Assembly (NCBI GenBank): GCA_934320655.1 | Contig: CAKRFN010000003.1 | Location: 124,001 to 188,000, forward strand | Reading direction: 5' to 3' | DNA length: 64,000 nt | Source of the DNA: an uncultured Eubacterium sp. | Lineage (GTDB): Bacteria; Bacillota; Clostridia; Lachnospirales; Lachnospiraceae | Shown: in pieces, positions 48,673 through 58,119 of the stretch | How the letters are laid out: the number at the start of each line of letters is the position of its first letter | Numbering within the stretch: the first letter of the stretch is position 1 | Translations under genes and position numbers: made by a program | Notes under the pieces: model-generated | Told to the model about the DNA's origin: nothing | Databases searched by the model: none | Seen by the model: only the letters and a program-made list of their open reading frames with translations

Positions 48673-51600
48673 TCAGCCCTCTTTCGTAATGCCTTCCTGC
48701 AAAAATACAACGACTTTTTCCGCAATGCCATACAACTCGCTCGTCTGGATCTCATAAGTCTGTGCATCCTGTCCATCCGCATCCGGCGTCTCTGCCAGCT
48801 CGAATTTCACCAGATCCAGATGTCCACTGTAGATCGCATGGATGTCACTGTTATCCACATCCGTATCATCTGATGCCAGCAGCTGTACCATGCGCGGCAG
48901 CTCCCGCTGCAACCGGTCTGCACCCGCCCGCGAATCGGACGCAAAATAGCCCTTGACGCCGCGCTCTGTCGCCTGTAGCTCAGCCGCTACCCTGCCATAC
49001 GCCGCACTGTCCATTGTGACGCGGACACGACCCTTTTTCTCACTGGAACGCACGATCCGCACATTGACTCCCGTCACACCGTCACTCGTCAGAATCGGGA
49101 TCTGGTAGCGTTCTTCTGTTGCCAGCTGCGCACCGAGCTGCAGCTGTGCGGTCATCATCTGGAACTGTCTGACATCGAGTCTGGTCATACCCTCATGCCA
49201 CATCGTCTGTCCACAATGCTCTGCGACCTCAGCCAGTGTCTGCATTGCATCTGCCAGCTCCTCCGGTGTCTGGGTATGTTCGCCGATTTTATGGAGAATC
49301 TCCTCCTTTGCCTTGGCGATCTCCTGTAATAATTCCTCTTTCGTATCCCGATCGTCCATCCGGTCAATCTCATCCGTCATGCCAAACAGACGGCGCAGCG
49401 CATCATTCGGATTTGCAAGCATCTGCTGCATCGCAAGCACATGGTTCACAGTCACCGGAACACTGTACGTTTCCAGCATCTCATAGACCTGTGTGCTGCA
49501 CGCGGCTGCCTCCTGCATCTGTTTTAACGCCTCATCTGCCTCCCTGATATCAGCCTCTCCGGTATCTGTCTGCGGCTTAGTCTGCTCCAGATATTCGAGC
49601 AGCTCCTCCGGTGTCATTTCCTGCCAGTTACGCCCAGACAACAGATCTGTAAACTGCTCCGGCTCCTGCGCGATTTTCTGCACCTCACGAAAACATTCGG
49701 TCTGGTATGCCGATAAAATCTGGTCTGTGATCGACGTTCCGTTACTCTTTTTGTCCACACCGCCAAACTCATCATCCACCGTGTATTCCATACCGCTTTT
49801 TTTGCCGCTGCGCACCGCGCGCAACAAATTTTCCATCGTCAGCGGTGCGCCTTGCTGTACAAGTGCACCGACTGCCGCTCCATCACCGACCTCGACCTGA
49901 TGGATCAGACGGTAGATGCCGATATAGGAATCCCGTTCCTCCTGCGAAATGGAGTGGTTATGCTCTAACTTCCATAAATACTCACTAAACTTGGTCAAGT
50001 CATCCGCTCCACCAATCTCTGCGCGGATTGTTCGTGCCTGTTCATTTAACTCGCTGATATCCATCTGCAGCGGATTGATGCCATCGCGGATCATCTCACG
50101 CACAACGGCGGGCTTTAAGCTGTCAAATGCCTCCTGCACCTGCCGGTCGGCGAGCTTCATCTGCGTAACGGAATCCGGTGTGATCTCCATCTGATTATAG
50201 GCTAAAATGCGCACCGCACGGGCATTTGCCTCCGTCGGCTCCATGCCGATCTCCTGCAAAATATCATCCACATTACGGAATGCTTTTTTGATCGAATCAC
50301 CCATATCGCTGCGCGGTGCCGTCATCAGTGTCTCATAAGCCTCGCCCGCTGCCGCCAGCTTTGCCTGCTGTGTACTGCCTGCCTCATGCAGACTCTCCAC
50401 CGTTCCGTGATACAGCTCACTGCCCAGCGCATACGCAGGCATTCCCTGCAATTCCTGTGCAATCTCAATCGTCTGCTGAAAGGTCGTGATCTGCTCCTGT
50501 GAGGCGATACTTCCGTCCGCCTGAAGCAGCTCCTTGTAATAGCTCTGCTCCTGCTGCCGCAGAGCCTCTACGAGCTGCTCTAACGGCTTGGTATCGATCT
50601 CCATGCCGCGTTTGATCAGTCCGTAATTGGCTTCTGTCGTCATGACAAGCCGCGTTTCCTCTAAAATACGGCGCGCTTCTATAAGATTCAGACCGCTGCG
50701 GTTCGCACCATTCTGTGCGCCATCTGACATGCTGCCACCCTGCGCATTTCCGGACTTTGTCACACCGGCTTCATTCAGGCGGTGTGCTTCACGCAGATTT
50801 TCGATCGTCAGCTCCTGTCCCTGACCGATCACATAGGCGAGATCCTCGTCTGTTGCCTGATCGATCACCTCTGTGGCATCCTGCGCCTGTGACTGCCATG
50901 ATGCCGCCTCGACAAGATATGCCTCCGCCGGCTCTCTGCCCTCGGAAACTGCCTCTGCCATCGCCGTCACGACCTGCGCCTCCTGCGGCGGGAGCTGCAA
51001 CTCCTGCAATGCCACCAACGTATTCAGATGCTCCGATGTCACCGCCAGATCATTTGCAGCCAGCCATTTCCCCGCATAGATGTTCTCCGGTGTCGGTGTC
51101 AGTCCGGCAGCGATCACGACCTGCTCAATCTGTGCGGTAAATGCCTCATCATCCAGTGTCTCATCCGGCTGCTGTACCTGTTCCCTGCCGCCGTTATACT
51201 GTGCATAGTACAGATTACCGATCGTCGGCTCCAGCTCGTTGTCCAGCATGTATTTGATGCTGCCCTCATCGAGCGGCTGCAAATCCTGCGACTGTGCAAA
51301 CGCCTGTGCATACTGTGCCGCCAGCGCCGTCGAGCCTGCGATCTCCTCAAGCTGTGTCTCGCTCAGCGTGCCCGTAAAATAGCTCGTGTCCTTGCCCGCC
51401 TTTGCCAACTGTGCCTGTATTTTATCCGTCTCTGTCACGATCGTATGAATATCGGTATCGGGGAGCGAAAATCCGTCATTTTCCATCTCATCCGCATGTT
51501 TCGGTGTCGTTTTGTTGACTCCGACAACCATCTCATTTTTCTGCTGCACAGCATCCTTGGATGCCGCATCTATCTTGATCCCCTCGATGACCGCCTTGCC

Positions 51601-51777
51601 CTGATCCATTTCCGGTCTGCCATAGGTGACTGTCTGCGTCTCCGGCGCAGAACCCCGAACGATTCCCTGCGCTGTGCCGCGCGCCTTTTCCTCTGTCTGG
51701 CGCGGCTCCGCCTCGCGTGTGCCGCTCACCTGTGCTTTGCGGAATATTCCTTTTGCATCTAATTGTTCGACCTGCAT
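48673..51777 (-). CDS. DUF6240-type flagellar-associated protein with FliK-like C-terminus
   Basis: 1034 residues, no signal peptide, Gln/Glu/Ala-rich and mostly helical. The long middle has repeated helical units with a recurring pattern such as ADGSIASQEQ, LEPTIGNLYYAQ, MEPTEANARAVRI, ITPDSVTQM, APLTMENLLRAV (motif x-PT-x-x-N-hydrophobic, spaced ~50-60 residues). The C-terminal ~120 residues (YQIPILTSDGVTGVNVRIV, GRVRVTMDSAAYGRVAAELQ, SDSRAGADRLQRELPRMV) resemble the globular domain of FliK, the hook-length ruler. It lies directly upstream of flagellin. Family name is given with moderate certainty; the FliK link is my inference. Confidence 0.6.
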   Translation of the reverse strand: MQVEQLDAKGIFRKAQVSGTREAEPRQTEEKARGTAQGIVRGSAPETQTVTYGRPEMDQGKAVIEGIKIDAASKDAVQQKNEMVVGVNKTTPKHADEMENDGFSLPDTDIHTIVTETDKIQAQLAKAGKDTSYFTGTLSETQLEEIAGSTALAAQYAQAFAQSQDLQPLDEGSIKYMLDNELEPTIGNLYYAQYNGGREQVQQPDETLDDEAFTAQIEQVVIAAGLTPTPENIYAGKWLAANDLAVTSEHLNTLVALQELQLPPQEAQVVTAMAEAVSEGREPAEAYLVEAASWQSQAQDATEVIDQATDEDLAYVIGQGQELTIENLREAHRLNEAGVTKSGNAQGGSMSDGAQNGANRSGLNLIEARRILEETRLVMTTEANYGLIKRGMEIDTKPLEQLVEALRQQEQSYYKELLQADGSIASQEQITTFQQTIEIAQELQGMPAYALGSELYHGTVESLHEAGSTQQAKLAAAGEAYETLMTAPRSDMGDSIKKAFRNVDDILQEIGMEPTEANARAVRILAYNQMEITPDSVTQMKLADRQVQEAFDSLKPAVVREMIRDGINPLQMDISELNEQARTIRAEIGGADDLTKFSEYLWKLEHNHSISQEERDSYIGIYRLIHQVEVGDGAAVGALVQQGAPLTMENLLRAVRSGKKSGMEYTVDDEFGGVDKKSNGTSITDQILSAYQTECFREVQKIAQEPEQFTDLLSGRNWQEMTPEELLEYLEQTKPQTDTGEADIREADEALKQMQEAAACSTQVYEMLETYSVPVTVNHVLAMQQMLANPNDALRRLFGMTDEIDRMDDRDTKEELLQEIAKAKEEILHKIGEHTQTPEELADAMQTLAEVAEHCGQTMWHEGMTRLDVRQFQMMTAQLQLGAQLATEERYQIPILTSDGVTGVNVRIVRSSEKKGRVRVTMDSAAYGRVAAELQATERGVKGYFASDSRAGADRLQRELPRMVQLLASDDTDVDNSDIHAIYSGHLDLVKFELAETPDADGQDAQTYEIQTSELYGIAEKVVVFLQEGITKEG

Positions 51778-51825
51778 ATCGACGTCCTCCTACTCTGTGA
51801 CTAACATCTATTTCGGACAGAATCC

Positions 51826-51864
51826 GCAAAAAAATTAGAGCCACCGAAAAAGGTGACTCTAATT
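51826..51864 (-). terminator. terminator of glgB
   Basis: Minus strand AATTAGAGTCACC (51852-51864) pairs with GGTGGCTCTAATT (51833-51845, one wobble), followed by TTTTTT. Confidence 0.85.
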
Positions 51865-51879
51865 CATATTCCTTTTTGA

Positions 51880-53784
51880 TTACTTATAATCAAATGCAAA
51901 CACAACTGCGCCAAACGGAGCCAGCGGATAACCAACCGAATACGGCTGTCCGTCCCATTCTCCCTTTTTCGCGGTGAAGCGTCTCGGACGCTCTGCGCCC
52001 GTACCGCCGAAACGCTCCTCATCGGAGTTTAAAATCAGCCGGTAATTGCCTGCCTGCGGCACTCCCACACGGTAATCGGGACGCGCAACCGGAGTAAAGT
52101 TCAGCACGCAGACCAGACATTTCTTTCCATCTGACGATTTGCGGATAAAGCTGTAAATGCTGCGCTCCTTATCATCCGCGTTGATCCACTCGAAACCATT
52201 CCACTCGTGATCGAGCTCATACATTGCCGGATATTTCTTATAGAGATGCAGCAGCTCCTTCATGTAATCATGGATCTGCTGATGCGGTTTCTCAGCCAGT
52301 AAATACCAGTCCAGCTCGCGGTCCTCGCTCCACTCGCGCAGCTGTGCAAAATCCTGTCCCATAAACAGTAGCTTTTTGCCCGGATGCAACATAAAGTAAG
52401 TATAGGCAAGACGAAGATTGGCAAATTTGGAATTCTCATCACCCGGCATCTTATTGATCATCGAACATTTGAGATGTACGACCTCATCATGCGAGAGCAC
52501 GAGAATATAGCGCTCGCTCTCGTTGTAGCTCATCGCAAACGTCATTTTATAATGATTATCCTTGCGGAAATACGGATCGAGCTTCATATAGTCGAGGAAA
52601 TCATGCATCCAGCCCATATTCCATTTCAGCGAGAAGTTCAGTCCGCCGTCCTCTGCCTTGCCTGTGACCATCGGCCACGACGTAGACTCCTCCGCGATCA
52701 TGACTGATCCCTTGTTTCGTCCGGTAATTAACGTATTGATATGCTTGAAAAACTCGATTGCCTCGAGATTTTTGTTGTCGCCGTACTTATTGGCAACCCA
52801 CTGACCATCCCCTTTGCCGTAGTCGAGATAGAGCATTGATGCAACCGCATCCACGCGCAGACCGTCCACATGATAATGCTCAATCCACATGAGGGCACTG
52901 CCGATCAGGAAGTTTTTCACCTCATTTTTGCCATAATCAAAAATCTTCGTTCCCCAGTCCGGATGTTCGCCCTTGCGGGGATCTGCATATTCGTACAGGC
53001 AGGTGCCGTCAAAATTCGCCAGTCCGTGTGCATCACGCGGAAAATGCGCAGGCACCCAGTCGAGGATCACACCGATCTTGTTCTTGTGCAGCTGGTCGAT
53101 CAGATAGGCAAAATCCTCCGGCGATCCGTAGCGTGAGGTCGGCGCATAATATCCGGTCACCTGATAGCCCCACGAGCCGTCAAACGGATACTCGGAAATA
53201 CCCATCAACTCCACATGCGTGTAACCCATCTGCTTTACATACTTGATCAGAGATTTCGCCAGCTCGCGGTATGTATAAAAGCCCTCATCCTCGCGTGCAG
53301 GGTGACGCATCCATGAACCCGGATGCACCTCTAAGATAGACATCGGCTCATGATACACATTCTTTGCAGCACGTGTCTCCATCCACTCTGCATCTGTCCA
53401 CTTAAAATGGTCGATATCTGCCACTACAGATGCCGTACCGGGGCGTAATTCTGCCTGATTTGCATACGGATCTGCCTTGTAATAGATCTCGCCGTCAGCA
53501 CCCTCGATCCGGTATTTGTACATATCTCCCAGACCCGCTCCCGGAATAAACAATTCATAGATGCCGCACTCGGTCGGCTCCAGCCGCTCCATCTCGTGCT
53601 TTGTCTCGTCCCATTCATTGAACGTTCCGATGACCCACACACGTTTCGCACCCGGTGCCCACAGATCAAACATGACTCCTTTTTTCCGTTTGATCGTCAT
53701 GAGATGTGCACCAAATTTCTTATAGATATCATAGTGCGTTGCCTGTCCAAACAGATACATGTCCAGCTCTGTAAAATTCCCCAT
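51880..53784 (-). CDS. glgB: 1,4-alpha-glucan branching enzyme
   Basis: 634 residues. It makes alpha-1,6 branches in glycogen. Domains: N-terminal CBM48 (KGVMFDLWAPGAKRVWVIGT), GH13 barrel (VLDWVPAHFPRDAHGL, HVDGLRVDAVASMLYLDYG with the nucleophile Asp, MIAEESTSW with the acid Glu, LVLSHDEVVH) and a C-terminal beta domain. It is 27 bases after the TPR/AAA gene and probably on its transcript. Other glycogen genes are not adjacent. Confidence 0.96.
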   Translation of the reverse strand: MGNFTELDMYLFGQATHYDIYKKFGAHLMTIKRKKGVMFDLWAPGAKRVWVIGTFNEWDETKHEMERLEPTECGIYELFIPGAGLGDMYKYRIEGADGEIYYKADPYANQAELRPGTASVVADIDHFKWTDAEWMETRAAKNVYHEPMSILEVHPGSWMRHPAREDEGFYTYRELAKSLIKYVKQMGYTHVELMGISEYPFDGSWGYQVTGYYAPTSRYGSPEDFAYLIDQLHKNKIGVILDWVPAHFPRDAHGLANFDGTCLYEYADPRKGEHPDWGTKIFDYGKNEVKNFLIGSALMWIEHYHVDGLRVDAVASMLYLDYGKGDGQWVANKYGDNKNLEAIEFFKHINTLITGRNKGSVMIAEESTSWPMVTGKAEDGGLNFSLKWNMGWMHDFLDYMKLDPYFRKDNHYKMTFAMSYNESERYILVLSHDEVVHLKCSMINKMPGDENSKFANLRLAYTYFMLHPGKKLLFMGQDFAQLREWSEDRELDWYLLAEKPHQQIHDYMKELLHLYKKYPAMYELDHEWNGFEWINADDKERSIYSFIRKSSDGKKCLVCVLNFTPVARPDYRVGVPQAGNYRLILNSDEERFGGTGAERPRRFTAKKGEWDGQPYSVGYPLAPFGAVVFAFDYK

Positions 53785-53811
53785 CGAATTGCCCCCTTGT
53801 TATATCATTGA

Positions 53812-56550
53812 TTATTCTTCAAAATCCTTCTCCCGAAGCACCACATAATTGTTCTCATCGTAGCGCTTGGAGGTCAGGATTCCAAACATCTTCTTCAGGC
53901 TGCCTCTCTCTACGTGATCGATCGCCTCATCCACGATCTCCTTGACCTCTACGAGCGTCGTCGCCTGATCGAGCTTTTGGATGCTGCTGATGCGCTTATA
54001 CAGCGCCAGCACTGCCATCGCATCAATACCGTAGCCGTTCTCTGCCGCATACGTCTTGGCAAATTCCACCAGCTCGTCATTCGTAAAATACGGGATCGAG
54101 ATCCGCTGTGCGAACTTCTGTGCAAATCCCTCATGCCGTCCGAGCGCCTTTGCGATCTCGTCCTTGGAATCCTCCAAAATCACGAGCAGCTCACCCGGAT
54201 GCTGTTCCAGATAAACGGACAGCTTGCCCTCTGTCTCTCTGGTCAGATCGCCGACACGCTCGATAATCAGACAGCCGCCGCTGATCTTTGCGAGCAGCTC
54301 CGGAATATTCTTGTGATTGAGCGCATCTCCGTTGATCTTGCCGATCTGTTTGCCCGGCTTGTGCGTCTTTTGCTGCAATGTCTTGACCAGATTCGTCGCC
54401 AGCATCGTCTTTCCACAGCCGGACGCTCCCTCGATCACGAGATTGCCGTACACACCAGGATTCATCCCTTCAAGATATGCCCCGCATCCGGTCAGTGCGC
54501 GGCAAATCTGTGTTTCCATGCCATCTACTTTTGTGAAATAGGAGAAACGCTTTGCCATCTCCGTGTCAAATTTATGGATACCGTTAAACTGCGACGGCTG
54601 CTCCGGCTCCTTCTTTTCACTCTCCCCGAACAGATCCATATTGATCTCAGGCAGCGGTGTAGTTGGGTCCTTCATCGCCTCCCAGTCGGACAGCATCTTG
54701 CCAAAACGGTCAACCGGCTCGGTTTCCGCAGGCTCTCCGTCCGGCTCTGGTACGGACTCCTGATGAAACGGCTTGGTAGACAAAATATTTGACAGGTCGG
54801 GGAATGATGCCGCCACCGAACTCGACATCACCGGATGTCTGAGCTCCCGGCTGACCACCGACTGCTGCGGCTGCTCCGGCTCTGCGGTTTCCGTCGGTTC
54901 CGGCTCTACAGGAATCTCCGTCTCCTGCGCTGCCACCGGCTCTGCGGGTACGGTCAGCACATCATCCTCATACATTTCAAGTCCCTCTGCCGCCAATTCT
55001 GCGGCAAGGGCATCATCAATCGATTTCGTCAGCTCGTCCACCGGCTCTGCCTCCGGTATGGGCGGCTGCTCCGGTTCTACGGTTTCCGGTTCCTCCGGCT
55101 CTGTAGTTTCGACCATTTCCGACTCTACGGGGATAGTAGCATCCTCCACTACGACCGGCTCTGCGGGGATAACTGCATCCTCCACTGCAACCGGCTCTGT
55201 GGGCATATCCGCATCCTGCAAGCGGTCGATCTGCTCCTGCAACAGCTCATTGGCATCTGCCAGCGCACGCGATGCGCGCTCCACAGATTCGGGCGTCTGC
55301 TCCTCATATGCCTGCTCAACAAGCTCCTTTGTCGTTGCTCCGGCATCGAGCTGCGGGATCACCGCCGTCAGACGATCCATAATATCGCCTGCCTCCTGTA
55401 ACGCACGCGCCTTTGCTGATTCGAGCTTCCGCTGCTGTGCATCCTCCATCGCCGCTTCTGCGGCACGCTTGGTCTTTTCCCATTCTGCCAGTACATCCTC
55501 GATCGTCATCTGACCGCGCACCTGTGGCTCCTGCTCACTGCGCTGCGGCAGCGACAGCGAGATCTGACCATCGTATTCTTCCTCTAAGATCTCCTGAAAA
55601 TTCAGATTCAGGGAACCGTCAATTTCCTCGTCAGTCTCATACTCTACTGGAAACTCTACCTGGGATTCCGGACGTTCCTCCGCCAGTAACGGCTGTAGAT
55701 ACGGGATTTCCTCTACCATTTTTTTGATGGAATCCATCGTATCGTTGACTGTCTCTTTTTCCGTGGCATCCATGATCTGCTGGATACCGCGCGCCAATTC
55801 CTCCTGTAAATTCTGCGTATTGTAGCGATCCGCATTCACCTGTACTTCGGGAATATCGATCGTATCGTTGATGATCTCACCGGATTCCAGATATTCATCT
55901 GGCCGTACCTCGATGATCCCATCTCTCTTTTTGCGGAATTGTCTGTATTTTTCCTCCTGATCGTGGGTGAGCGGCTGATAGAGCATCTTCAGCTCCAATG
56001 CCTTCTCCACATACGGACCGTCGCCGAACCACAGGATCAGCTCATCACATGCCTCGATACACTTGTCCGTCATCCCTGCCTGATGATACAGGTAAGCCAG
56101 CTCAAATGCCCATTCTTCGGTGTATTCCTGCTCCTTTAACTCGCTTAAAATCGCGATCTGCTCTGTGATCGGCTCTCCCTTTGCGCGGCTCAGGTGGTAA
56201 CGCAGAATATATTTCAGCGTATCATGCGGCGCAATCTCGACAAATTCATCGTAATATTCCTGTGCCTCATCAAACTGCTTTGCCTCTATCGCGATCTCCG
56301 CCAGCCGGTAAATGATCTTTTTGCCGATCGGCGACCGGTCGTATGCCATGAGAAACAGCTCCTTGCTGTCCTCGTAGCGCCCGTTTTGCTGATAGACCTC
56401 CCCGACCAGCATCAGAGAGTTAACATTGCGCACCTTCCGCCAGTTGATTCCGTCTGCGATCTGTGCTGCCGCCGCATAATTTTTCTGTCCGGCAAGCGTC
56501 TCTATTTCATCCAACTTTAGCTTGTATTCGTACTTATCCAAAATGTTCAC
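53812..56550 (-). CDS. TPR protein with C-terminal AAA-type ATPase domain
   Basis: 912 residues. Residues ~15-240 are TPR-like (LVGEVYQQNGRYEDSKELFL, AEIAIEAKQFDEAQEYYDEF). The middle (~270-620) is acidic and Pro/Glu-rich, with many repeats of the type EPVAVEDAVIPAEPVVVEDA. A P-loop ATPase follows at ~680-850: Walker A VIEGASGCGKTMLATNLVKT, Walker B CLIIERVGDL, and a following helical lid. Proteins of this make-up recur in Lachnospiraceae with no known role. It has its own promoter at 56645-56673 and precedes glgB. Confidence 0.75.
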   Translation of the reverse strand: MNILDKYEYKLKLDEIETLAGQKNYAAAAQIADGINWRKVRNVNSLMLVGEVYQQNGRYEDSKELFLMAYDRSPIGKKIIYRLAEIAIEAKQFDEAQEYYDEFVEIAPHDTLKYILRYHLSRAKGEPITEQIAILSELKEQEYTEEWAFELAYLYHQAGMTDKCIEACDELILWFGDGPYVEKALELKMLYQPLTHDQEEKYRQFRKKRDGIIEVRPDEYLESGEIINDTIDIPEVQVNADRYNTQNLQEELARGIQQIMDATEKETVNDTMDSIKKMVEEIPYLQPLLAEERPESQVEFPVEYETDEEIDGSLNLNFQEILEEEYDGQISLSLPQRSEQEPQVRGQMTIEDVLAEWEKTKRAAEAAMEDAQQRKLESAKARALQEAGDIMDRLTAVIPQLDAGATTKELVEQAYEEQTPESVERASRALADANELLQEQIDRLQDADMPTEPVAVEDAVIPAEPVVVEDATIPVESEMVETTEPEEPETVEPEQPPIPEAEPVDELTKSIDDALAAELAAEGLEMYEDDVLTVPAEPVAAQETEIPVEPEPTETAEPEQPQQSVVSRELRHPVMSSSVAASFPDLSNILSTKPFHQESVPEPDGEPAETEPVDRFGKMLSDWEAMKDPTTPLPEINMDLFGESEKKEPEQPSQFNGIHKFDTEMAKRFSYFTKVDGMETQICRALTGCGAYLEGMNPGVYGNLVIEGASGCGKTMLATNLVKTLQQKTHKPGKQIGKINGDALNHKNIPELLAKISGGCLIIERVGDLTRETEGKLSVYLEQHPGELLVILEDSKDEIAKALGRHEGFAQKFAQRISIPYFTNDELVEFAKTYAAENGYGIDAMAVLALYKRISSIQKLDQATTLVEVKEIVDEAIDHVERGSLKKMFGILTSKRYDENNYVVLREKDFEE

Positions 56551-56644
56551 CTCGTACAGAATCGTACCTTATTTGCACATGATATAGTACCCTGAACCGA
56601 TACTATCCATGAATCGTATGCTATATATGGGTATACTTATTTTT

Positions 56645-56673
56645 ATCTTACCATACGGATTCGCTCATGTCAA
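56645..56673 (-). promoter_or_regulatory. promoter of the TPR/AAA-glgB unit
   Basis: Minus strand TTGACA (56668-56673), 17 bases, TAAGAT (56645-56650), about 95 bases upstream of the start codon. Confidence 0.65.
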
Positions 56674-56688
56674 AAAGTAAACGCAAAG

Positions 56689-56715
56689 AAAAAGGCAGCT
56701 TCGCGCTGCCTTTTT
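56689..56715. terminator. terminator after the AI-2E transporter gene
   Basis: AAAAAGGCAGC-N5-GCTGCCTTTTT, a perfect stem with T-runs, directly after the stop of the permease gene. Confidence 0.85.
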
Positions 56716-56717
56716 GA

Positions 56718-58082
56718 CTAATTTTCGTCGTTTTTGGTAGATGTTTCCTCTGCCTCCGGATCAGGTGCTTTTTTTCGTTTTCCTCCAAAATGGAACGGTT
56801 CATTGCGCACCCAGTCATTCGTACACAGCTCCTTTGTCTGCGGATCGATATGCGTCACCTGCGTATAATCGAGTGAAGCCACAGGCAGATTCCGCCGCTT
56901 GAGCAGATACGAGATCAACTGCTGGATCAGGTAGTAGATCACCGCAAATGCCGGAACACCGAACAGCATACCGACAAAGCCGAACAGTCCGCTGCCGACC
57001 ATAATCGCAAAAATAACCCAGAACGATGACAGTCCGGTCGAATCGCCGAGGATCTTCGGTCCGATGATATTTCCGTCTACCTGCTGCAACGCAAAGATAA
57101 AGAGTAGCAGATACAAGCCATGCATCGGATCTGTGATCGTAACGATAATGACACAGGGCACAGCTCCGATCAGCGGTCCAAAGAACGGGATCACGTTCGT
57201 GACACCCACGATCACGCTGACGAGCAGTGTATACGGCATTCTTAAGATCCAGCATCCGATGAAACAGATAATGCCGATGATGATCGAATCAATGATCTTT
57301 CCTATAATAAAGCCGCCAAAGATCTCATCGACGCGGTGTGCTGTATGTACGAGCATATTTGCCTGCTTGGTCGGCACGATCGCAAAAATGATCTTTTTCG
57401 CCTGTCCCTCAAAGCGCTCTTTTTCAATCAGCACATAAACCGATACGATCAGACCGATAATGATGTTTTTCAGCGCAACAACCATATTGATCGCACTCAT
57501 CGTCAATGTCTGCACATAGCCGTTCATCTTCGGCAGGATCGAGGTCTGGAACCAGTTTTCAAGGTAATCGGTCGCCTTTAATAAATAAGTCTCCCAGTCT
57601 CCGTCATGCTTGCCCGGAAATTGCAGGTTGTTGTACCAGTCGATAAAGCTCTCCACATTCGTTGACATCGTATTGACCAGATTCATAATACTCTGAATGA
57701 GTGCCGGTACGATCATGTAAATAATCAGACCAAACAACCCCAGAAAGATCAGCAATGTCAAAATACTGGAAACCGTGCGAATCGTCCGTTTCACTCTATC
57801 CTTTTTATTTACCTTCGGCAATATGAGTCCGCATAGCCCCTCATCAATCCGCCTCATCAGCGGGTTAAACAGATAGCCGAGTACCGCTCCGATCAGAATC
57901 GGCTGCAATACGCTTATCATCACCGAACATGCCTTTTTCAGCGCCGCATATTTGAAAATCACCGCAAATACGATGATACAGCAGCAAAATACGAGAAAGA
58001 TCAGTGCACCGATCGCCAGATAGGGGCGGATATCCCAGTCTGAGCGCTGGATGCGCTGTTTCTGCTTATCGTCGTCTGCCAT
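56718..58082 (-). CDS. AI-2E family transporter
   Basis: 454 residues with about eight membrane helices in the usual arrangement (LIFLVFCCCIIVFAVIFKYA; VLQPILIGAVLGYLFNPLMR; LTLLIFLGLFGLIIYMIVPA; IIIGLIVSVYVLIEKERF; VTNVIPFFGPLIGAVPCVII; GPKILGDSTGLSSFWVIFAI). The PFFGP and PxxxG motifs are typical. Members export peptides, AI-2 or ions; the substrate is unknown here. The C-terminus is a charged cytoplasmic tail. Its 5' neighbour is the hydratase gene, 37 bases away. Confidence 0.9.
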   Translation of the reverse strand: MADDDKQKQRIQRSDWDIRPYLAIGALIFLVFCCCIIVFAVIFKYAALKKACSVMISVLQPILIGAVLGYLFNPLMRRIDEGLCGLILPKVNKKDRVKRTIRTVSSILTLLIFLGLFGLIIYMIVPALIQSIMNLVNTMSTNVESFIDWYNNLQFPGKHDGDWETYLLKATDYLENWFQTSILPKMNGYVQTLTMSAINMVVALKNIIIGLIVSVYVLIEKERFEGQAKKIIFAIVPTKQANMLVHTAHRVDEIFGGFIIGKIIDSIIIGIICFIGCWILRMPYTLLVSVIVGVTNVIPFFGPLIGAVPCVIIVTITDPMHGLYLLLFIFALQQVDGNIIGPKILGDSTGLSSFWVIFAIMVGSGLFGFVGMLFGVPAFAVIYYLIQQLISYLLKRRNLPVASLDYTQVTHIDPQTKELCTNDWVRNEPFHFGGKRKKAPDPEAEETSTKNDEN

Positions 58083-58119
58083 AGACCAATCTCCTTCCAG
58101 TCAAATGATTTCTCCGGTT

